From the NCBI RefSeq assembly GCF_013184545.1, contig NZ_JAAOJA010000021.1, forward strand, positions 1-48,569: a stretch of DNA of 48,569 bases, given 5' to 3'. This document shows positions 43,270 to 48,569 of the stretch, piece by piece. The notes under the pieces are model-generated. The model worked only from the letters and a program-made list of their open reading frames with translations. It did no database searches and was not told where the DNA came from. Both the position numbers and the translations under genes were made by a program. Position 1 is the first letter of the stretch, and every line of letters begins with the position of its first letter. Source of the DNA: Pseudomonas tumuqii (GTDB lineage Bacteria > Pseudomonadota > Gammaproteobacteria > Pseudomonadales > Pseudomonadaceae).

Positions 43270-45075
43270 ATGCCTGACTACAAGGCCCCCTTGCGTGATA
43301 TTCGCTTCGTCCGCGACGAACTGCTCGGCTATGAAGCGCATTATCAGAGCCTGCCTGGCTGCCAAGATGCTACCCCGGACATGGTCGACGCCATCCTCGA
43401 AGAGGGCGCCAAGTTCTGTGAGCAGGTGCTGGCACCGCTGAACCGTGTGGGTGACACCGAAGGTTGCACCTGGAGCGAGTCCGGCGTTAAGACCCCGACC
43501 GGCTTCAAGGAAGCCTACAAGCAGTTCGTCGAGGGCGGCTGGCCAAGCCTGGCGCATGACGTCGACCACGGCGGCCAGGGCCTGCCGGAGTCGCTGGGTC
43601 TGGTGGTCAGCGAAATGGTCGGTACCGCCAACTGGTCCTGGGGCATGTACCCCGGCCTGTCCCATGGCGCGATGAACACCATTGCCGAGCACGGCACCGA
43701 CGAGCAGAAGCATGCTTACCTGACCAAGCTGGTCTCCGGCGAGTGGACCGGCACCATGTGCCTGACCGAGCCGCATTGCGGTACCGACCTGGGCATGCTG
43801 CGCACCAAGGCCGAGCCCCAGGCCGATGGCAGCTACAAGGTTTCCGGCACCAAGATCTTCATTTCCGCTGGCGAACATGACATGGCCGACAACATCGTCC
43901 ATATCGTGCTGGCCCGCCTGCCCGATGCACCGCAGGGCACCAAGGGCATCTCGCTGTTCATCGTGCCCAAGTTCCTGCCGAACGCCGATGGCGCAGCCGG
44001 TGAGCGCAATGCCGTGTCCTGTGGTTCGCTCGAACACAAGATGGGCATCCACGGCAACGCCACCTGCGTGATGAACTTCGACGGCGCTACCGGTTACCTG
44101 ATCGGCCCGGCGAACAAAGGCCTGAACTGCATGTTCACCTTTATGAACACTGCCCGCCTGGGTACCGCGCTGCAAGGCCTGGCCCACGCCGAGATCGGCT
44201 TCCAGGGTGGCCTGAAATACGCTCGCGAGCGCCTGCAGATGCGTTCCCTGACTGGCCCGAAAGCGCCGGACAAGGCCGCCGACCCGATCATCGTGCACCC
44301 CGACGTACGGCGCATGCTGCTGACCATGAAGGCCTTCGCCGAAGGCAATCGCGCCATGGTCTACTTCACCGCCAAGCAGGTCGACATCGTCAAGTACAGC
44401 CAGGACGAAGCCGAGAAGAAGCAGGCCGACGCACTGCTGGCCTTCCTCACTCCGATCGCCAAGGCGTTCATGACCGAAGTCGGCTTCGAAGCGGCCAACC
44501 ACGGCGTGCAGATCTATGGCGGCCACGGCTTTATCGCCGAGTGGGGCATGGAGCAGAACGTGCGCGACAGCCGCATTTCCATGCTGTACGAAGGCACCAC
44601 CGGCATCCAGGCCCTCGACCTGCTCGGGCGCAAGGTGCTGCAGACCCAGGGCGAAGCACTGAAAGGCTTCACCAAGATCGTGCACAAGTTCTGCCAGGCC
44701 AATGAAGGCAACGAGGCGGTCAAGGCCTTCGTCGAGCCCTTGGCCCAGTTGAACAAGGAATGGGGCGAGCTGACCATGAAGGTCGGCATGGCGGCGATGA
44801 AGGATCGCGAAGAAGTCGGCGCGGCGTCGGTGGACTACCTGATGTACTCCGGTTACGTCTGCCTGGCCTATTTCTGGGCCGACATGGCGCGCCTGGCGGC
44901 CGAGAAGATCGCTGCCGGTACTGCCGACGAAGCCTTCTACAAGGCCAAGCTGCAGACTGCACGGTTCTACTACGCGCGCATCCTGCCGCGTACCCGCAGC
45001 CACGTGGCCAGCATGTTGTCCGGCGCCGGCAACCTGATGGACATGCACGAAGACGACTTCGCCCTGGGCTACTAA
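43270..45075 (+). CDS. FadE-type acyl-CoA dehydrogenase (large, with C-terminal extension)
   Basis: This 601-residue flavoprotein of the 'acyl-CoA dehydrogenase, C-terminal domain' group catalyses the first step of fatty-acid beta-oxidation. The N-terminal extension begins PDYKAPLRDIRFVRDEL. FAD-binding blocks are MCLTEPHCGTDLGMLRTKAE and KIFISAGEHDM. The core C-terminal domain has QIYGGHGFIAEWGMEQNVRDSRISMLYEGTTGIQALDLLGRK. As I recall, it corresponds to P. aeruginosa PA0506, a long-chain enzyme. It has its own PsrA-type operator and its own terminator, so it is expressed separately from its neighbours. Confidence 0.93.
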   Translation: MPDYKAPLRDIRFVRDELLGYEAHYQSLPGCQDATPDMVDAILEEGAKFCEQVLAPLNRVGDTEGCTWSESGVKTPTGFKEAYKQFVEGGWPSLAHDVDHGGQGLPESLGLVVSEMVGTANWSWGMYPGLSHGAMNTIAEHGTDEQKHAYLTKLVSGEWTGTMCLTEPHCGTDLGMLRTKAEPQADGSYKVSGTKIFISAGEHDMADNIVHIVLARLPDAPQGTKGISLFIVPKFLPNADGAAGERNAVSCGSLEHKMGIHGNATCVMNFDGATGYLIGPANKGLNCMFTFMNTARLGTALQGLAHAEIGFQGGLKYARERLQMRSLTGPKAPDKAADPIIVHPDVRRMLLTMKAFAEGNRAMVYFTAKQVDIVKYSQDEAEKKQADALLAFLTPIAKAFMTEVGFEAANHGVQIYGGHGFIAEWGMEQNVRDSRISMLYEGTTGIQALDLLGRKVLQTQGEALKGFTKIVHKFCQANEGNEAVKAFVEPLAQLNKEWGELTMKVGMAAMKDREEVGAASVDYLMYSGYVCLAYFWADMARLAAEKIAAGTADEAFYKAKLQTARFYYARILPRTRSHVASMLSGAGNLMDMHEDDFALGY

Positions 45076-45397
45076 GCCCTACCGCGATTCCGCCTGGAAA
45101 AGCCGCTACCTCTCGGGGTAGCGGCTTTTTTTCGTCTGGGGGCTTCAGCCCACCGCGGCCCCGATTTAGCGCTGCTCGGCTGGAGCGAGTCTCGCCCCGC
45201 CGCATCGACATGCGCCAGCCTGCATACGCGCAACACCTTACTCAGGCACGTGCAGCCAGCGTCTCCCGCTGGCCGCGTACCGGCTGTTTATGACGGCGCA
45301 TTCAGCGGGCGTACGGTTGTTGTGGAGCCGCCCGCTTCGGCAGTAGCGTAGGGGTTATCGACCCGCGCCTTGCGCGCCTGCCTGACGGAGAACGACC
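45076..45397. other. 322-bp gap between two acyl-CoA dehydrogenase genes
   Basis: It starts with the terminator at 45098-45134. I see no gene, no PsrA-type palindrome and no clear promoter in the remainder. Confidence 0.6.
45098..45134 (+). terminator. Rho-independent terminator
   Basis: AAAGCCGCTACC and GGTAGCGGCTTT pair around a 6-base loop, followed by a T run. It lies 23 bp after the first acyl-CoA dehydrogenase stop. Confidence 0.92.
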
Positions 45398-47194
45398 ATG
45401 CCCGAGTACAAGGCCCCTCTGCGCGATACGCGCTTTTTGATCGACGAAGTCTTCGACTTTCCCACCAGCTACGCCGCGCTTGGCGCCGCCGATGCGACCC
45501 CGGACATGGTCGGTGCGATTCTCGAGGAAGGTGCCAAGTTCTGCGAGCAGGTGCTGGCGCCACTCAACCGTTCCGGCGACGAAGAAGAATGCCAGTTCGA
45601 CAATGGTGTGGTGACCACGCCCAAGGGCTTCAAGGAAGCCTTCGCCCGGTACGGCGAGGGCGGCTGGATGAGCCTGGCCGCCGACCCGGCTTACGGCGGT
45701 CAGGGGCTGCCGCACTCGCTCGGTTTGCTGATCAGTGAGATGGTCGCTGCCAGCAACACCTCCTGGGGCATGTACCCGGGTCTGACCCAGGGCGCGATGT
45801 CGGCGATCCATGCCCACGGCACGGAAGAGCAGAAGCAGACCTACCTGACCCGGATGACCGAAGGCCGCTGGACCGGCACCATGTGCCTGACCGAAGCCCA
45901 TTGCGGCACCGACCTGGGCATCATCAAGACCCGCGCCGTGCCCCAGGCCGACGGCAGCTATGCGGTCAGCGGCAGCAAGATCTTCATCTCCGCCGGCGAG
46001 CACGACATGAGCGAAAACATCGTCCATCTGGTGCTGGCCAAACTGCCGGACGCGCCGGCCGGGACCAAGGGCATCTCGCTGTTTATCGTGCCCAAGTTCC
46101 TTCCCGCCGGCGATGGCGCGGTGGGCGAGCGCAATGCAGTGTCCTGCGGCTCGATCGAGCACAAGATGGGCATCAAGGCCTCGGCCACCTGCGTGATCAA
46201 CTTCGACGGCGCCACCGGCTACCTGATCGGCGAGGCCAACAAGGGCCTCAACTGCATGTTCACCATGATGAACCATGCCCGCCTGGGTACCGGCATGCAG
46301 GGCCTGTGTCTCGGTGAGGCCAGCTACCAGGGCGCGCTCAAGTACGCCAACGAGCGCCTGCAGATGCGCGCCCTGACCGGGCCGAAGGCGCCGGACAAGC
46401 CGGCCGACCCGATCATCGTGCACCCCGATGTACGGCGCATGCTGCTGACCATGAAGGCGTTCAACGAGGGCAACCGTGCCCTGGCCTACTTCACCGCGCA
46501 GCTGCTCGATGTGGCTCACCTCGGCACCAGCGCCGAGCAGCGCCTTGATGCGGAAAACCTGCTGGCCTTGCTCACCCCGATCTGCAAGGCCTTCATGACC
46601 GACACCGGCCTGGAGGTGACCAACCACGGCATGCAGATCTTCGGCGGCCATGGCTATATCCGCGAGTGGGGCATGGAGCAGCTGGTCCGCGATTGCCGCA
46701 TCGCGCCGATCTACGAAGGCACCAATGGTATCCAGGCCCTCGACCTGCTCGGGCGCAAGGTGCTCGGCAGCCAGGGCAAGCTGCTGCGCGGCTTCACCAA
46801 GATCGTCCACCAGTTCTGCGCGGCCCAGGCCGAGCACCCGCAGCTCAAGGGCTACGTGGCGCAGTTGGCGAGCCTGAACCAGCAGTGGGGCGAGCTGACC
46901 CAGAAGATCGGCCTGGCGGCGCTGAAGAATCCCGACGAGGTCGGCGCCGCGTCGGTGGATTACCTGATGTATTCCGGCTACATCATCCTGGCCTACTTCT
47001 GGCTGCGCATGGCCGTGGTCGCCCAGGACAAGCTCGACGCGGGCGCCGGCGAGGCGGCCTTCTACCAGGCCAAGCTGGCCACCTGCGCGTTCTACTTCAA
47101 GCGCCTGCTGCCGCGTACCGCCGCCCACCTGGCTGCGGCCGAGGCCGGCAGCGAGTGCATGATGAGCCTGCCGGCCGAGCATTTCGGCGTCTGA
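45398..47194 (+). CDS. Second FadE-type acyl-CoA dehydrogenase paralogue
   Basis: This 598-residue enzyme has the same architecture as the gene at 43270 and long identical blocks (MCLTEAHCGTDLGIIKTRA, KIFISAGEHDM, RLQMRALTGPKAPDKPADPI, DVRRMLLTMKAF). It differs in the N-terminal third and in the extension (SAEQRLDAENLLALLTPI). Chain-length preference cannot be read from the sequence. GGAG precedes the ATG. It has its own terminator, so the paralogues are single-gene units that probably arose by tandem duplication. Confidence 0.93.
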   Translation: MPEYKAPLRDTRFLIDEVFDFPTSYAALGAADATPDMVGAILEEGAKFCEQVLAPLNRSGDEEECQFDNGVVTTPKGFKEAFARYGEGGWMSLAADPAYGGQGLPHSLGLLISEMVAASNTSWGMYPGLTQGAMSAIHAHGTEEQKQTYLTRMTEGRWTGTMCLTEAHCGTDLGIIKTRAVPQADGSYAVSGSKIFISAGEHDMSENIVHLVLAKLPDAPAGTKGISLFIVPKFLPAGDGAVGERNAVSCGSIEHKMGIKASATCVINFDGATGYLIGEANKGLNCMFTMMNHARLGTGMQGLCLGEASYQGALKYANERLQMRALTGPKAPDKPADPIIVHPDVRRMLLTMKAFNEGNRALAYFTAQLLDVAHLGTSAEQRLDAENLLALLTPICKAFMTDTGLEVTNHGMQIFGGHGYIREWGMEQLVRDCRIAPIYEGTNGIQALDLLGRKVLGSQGKLLRGFTKIVHQFCAAQAEHPQLKGYVAQLASLNQQWGELTQKIGLAALKNPDEVGAASVDYLMYSGYIILAYFWLRMAVVAQDKLDAGAGEAAFYQAKLATCAFYFKRLLPRTAAHLAAAEAGSECMMSLPAEHFGV

Positions 47195-47213
47195 TCGACG
47201 CTTGACGTCCGGA

Positions 47214-47239
47214 AAAAGCCCGCCAGTTGGCGGGCTTTT
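47214..47239 (+). terminator. Rho-independent terminator
   Basis: AAAAGCCCGCC (47214-47224), loop AGTT and GGCGGGCTTTT (47229-47239) form a perfect 11-bp stem with the T run as part of it. It lies 19 bp after the second dehydrogenase stop. Confidence 0.9.
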
Positions 47240-47312
47240 GCCATCTGTGAGTTGGCAATCAATAGGAGACCTGTCGGTCACAACACGACCCTATGTGTCT
47301 GAAATGTTGCTC

Positions 47313-47339
47313 GGTTAAACTCCAAAGCTTGATTTAACC
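47313..47339. repeat. 7-bp inverted repeat upstream of the third dehydrogenase
   Basis: GGTTAAA (47313-47319) and TTTAACC (47333-47339), spacer 13 bases, lie 25 bp before the ATG at 47365. This does not fit the PsrA motif, so a different regulator may control this paralogue. Confidence 0.35.
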
Positions 47340-47364
47340 CTGTTGCTTCGTTCGAGGATTTTCC

Positions 47365-48569
47365 ATGGCTGACTACCAAGCCCCCCTGCGCGACATGCGC
47401 TTCGTGCTCAACGAAGTATTCGAAGTCTCCAAGCTGTGGACCCAGTTGCCGGCCCTGGCCGAGGTGGTGGATGAAGACACCGCCAGCGCCATTCTCGAGG
47501 AAGCCGGCAAGGTCACCGCCGGCATCATCGCACCGCTCAATCGCAGCGGCGACGAGGAAGGCTGTGCCTGGGACAACGGCGCGGTGAAGACCCCGGCCGG
47601 TTTCCCCGAGGCCTACCAGACCTACGCCGCAGGCGGTTGGGTCGGTGTCGGCGGCGACCCGCAGTTCGGCGGCATGGGCATGCCCAAGGCGATCTCCGCG
47701 CAAGTGGAAGAGATGGTCAACTCGGCCAACCTGTCGTTCGGCCTGTACCCGATGCTGACCGCCGGCGCCTGCCTGTCGCTCAACGCCCACGCCAGTGAAG
47801 AGCTGAAGGAAAAATACCTGCCGAACATGTACGCCGGCACCTGGGCCGGTTCCATGTGCCTGACCGAGCCGCACGCCGGCACCGACTTAGGGATAATCCG
47901 CACCAAGGCCGAGCCCCAGGCCGACGGCAGCTACAAGATCAGCGGCACCAAGATCTTCATCACCGGCGGCGAGCACGACCTGAGCGAGAACATCATCCAC
48001 CTGGTGCTGGCCAAGCTGCCCGACGCGCCGGCCGGGCCCAAGGGCATCTCGCTGTTCCTGGTGCCCAAGTTCATGGTCGGCGCCGACGGCCGCCTGGGCG
48101 AGCGCAATGCGCTGTCCTGTGGCTCGATCGAGCACAAGATGGGCATCAAGGCCTCGGCCACCTGCGTGATGAACTTCGACGGTGCCACTGGCTGGATCGT
48201 CGATGCGCCGAACAAGGGCCTGGCGGCGATGTTCACCATGATGAACTACGAGCGCCTGGGCGTCGGCATCCAGGGCCTGGCCCTGGGCGAGCGTTCCTAC
48301 CAGAACGCCGTCGAGTACGCCCGCGAGCGCATCCAGAGCCGCGCGCCGACCGGCCCGCAGGCCAAGGACAAGGCCGCCGACCCGATCATCGTGCACCCGG
48401 ACGTGCGGCGCATGCTGCTGACCATGAAGGCGCTGAACGAAGGCGGTCGCGCCTTCTCCAGCTACGTCGCCATGCAGCTCGACACCGCCAAGTTCAGCGA
48501 GGACCCGGCCACGCGCAAGCGCGCCGAAGAGCTGGTGGCGCTGCTGACCCCGGTGGCCAAGGCCTTCCT
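47365..48569 (+). CDS. Third FadE-type acyl-CoA dehydrogenase, incomplete at right edge
   Basis: The first 401 codons are present and the gene runs off the window. It starts MADYQAPLRDMRFVLNEVFEVS, with GAGG before the ATG. It carries MCLTEPHAGTDLGIIRTKAE, KIFITGGEHDLSENIIHLVLA and HKMGIKASATCVMNFDGATG. It is more diverged from the first two than they are from each other (for example THAG rather than HCG after the TE pair, ITGG instead of ISAG). As I recall, three such genes in a row occur in P. aeruginosa (PA0506-PA0508). Confidence 0.92.
   Translation, partial: MADYQAPLRDMRFVLNEVFEVSKLWTQLPALAEVVDEDTASAILEEAGKVTAGIIAPLNRSGDEEGCAWDNGAVKTPAGFPEAYQTYAAGGWVGVGGDPQFGGMGMPKAISAQVEEMVNSANLSFGLYPMLTAGACLSLNAHASEELKEKYLPNMYAGTWAGSMCLTEPHAGTDLGIIRTKAEPQADGSYKISGTKIFITGGEHDLSENIIHLVLAKLPDAPAGPKGISLFLVPKFMVGADGRLGERNALSCGSIEHKMGIKASATCVMNFDGATGWIVDAPNKGLAAMFTMMNYERLGVGIQGLALGERSYQNAVEYARERIQSRAPTGPQAKDKAADPIIVHPDVRRMLLTMKALNEGGRAFSSYVAMQLDTAKFSEDPATRKRAEELVALLTPVAKAF

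Noticed and set aside
45302..47281. 659-codon open frame on the minus strand across the second acyl-CoA dehydrogenase
   Set aside because: It mirrors a certain dehydrogenase gene. The same shadow appears opposite the first paralogue (43261-45048), so its conservation follows from the coding strand.

Overview
The window is ordinary high-GC chromosomal DNA from a Pseudomonas-like gammaproteobacterium. Evidence for this is the order creB-creC … creD, malate synthase G, gcvR-like, rarD, srkA, comF, bioBFHCD and a run of acyl-CoA dehydrogenases. As I recall, this order resembles the P. aeruginosa PA0455-PA0508 interval. Nearly every gene has a confident family. No rRNA, tRNA, CRISPR array, prophage or intact insertion sequence was seen.

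Layout. Positions 1-1170 are AT-richer and carry two small membrane-protein genes on the minus strand, separated by a sequence that looks like an integron attC recombination site. Positions 1.7-5.4 kb hold a periplasmic solute-binding protein and an overlapping TldD/PmbA protease pair. Positions 5.7-12.4 kb hold dbpA, a YihG-type acyltransferase, an HD-GYP c-di-GMP phosphodiesterase, a periplasmic retropepsin-like protease and a chemoreceptor. Positions 12.7-19.2 kb hold creB, a frameshifted creC, a five-gene interruption (CBS, DinB, DUF3096, OsmC, internally deleted GNAT), then creD and a small membrane protein.

Positions 19.3-30 kb hold a GST, a Vgb-like propeller and a carboxylate-uptake region: DUF4212 plus a sodium:solute symporter, trhP (yegQ), yjcH-actP, and a DUF294/CBS/cNMP signalling protein coupled to a DEDDh exonuclease. 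The three transport or signalling promoters share a GACC-N3-GTC-type palindromic element, which suggests one regulon. Positions 30-36.9 kb hold glcB, a GNAT, a two-ACT protein, rarD, srkA and comF. Positions 36.9-41.6 kb are the biotin operon bioBFHCD, with a BirA-type operator that overlaps the start of divergent comF. Positions 41.7-42.8 kb hold a flagellar-rod-like mini-protein and an HExxH metalloprotease. The right end has two complete paralogous fatty-acid acyl-CoA dehydrogenases and the start of a third; the first has a PsrA-type operator.

Functionally the right two thirds centre on carbon-source use: acetate/carboxylate import, the glyoxylate enzyme malate synthase, and fatty-acid beta-oxidation. 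The region is also peppered with dispersed palindromic repeats between genes. The most interesting observations are the shared palindrome in the acetate-type promoters, the creC frameshift at the phospho-acceptor histidine, the interrupted cre locus, the attC-like site, and a dispersed repeat that exists in a short and a long form.
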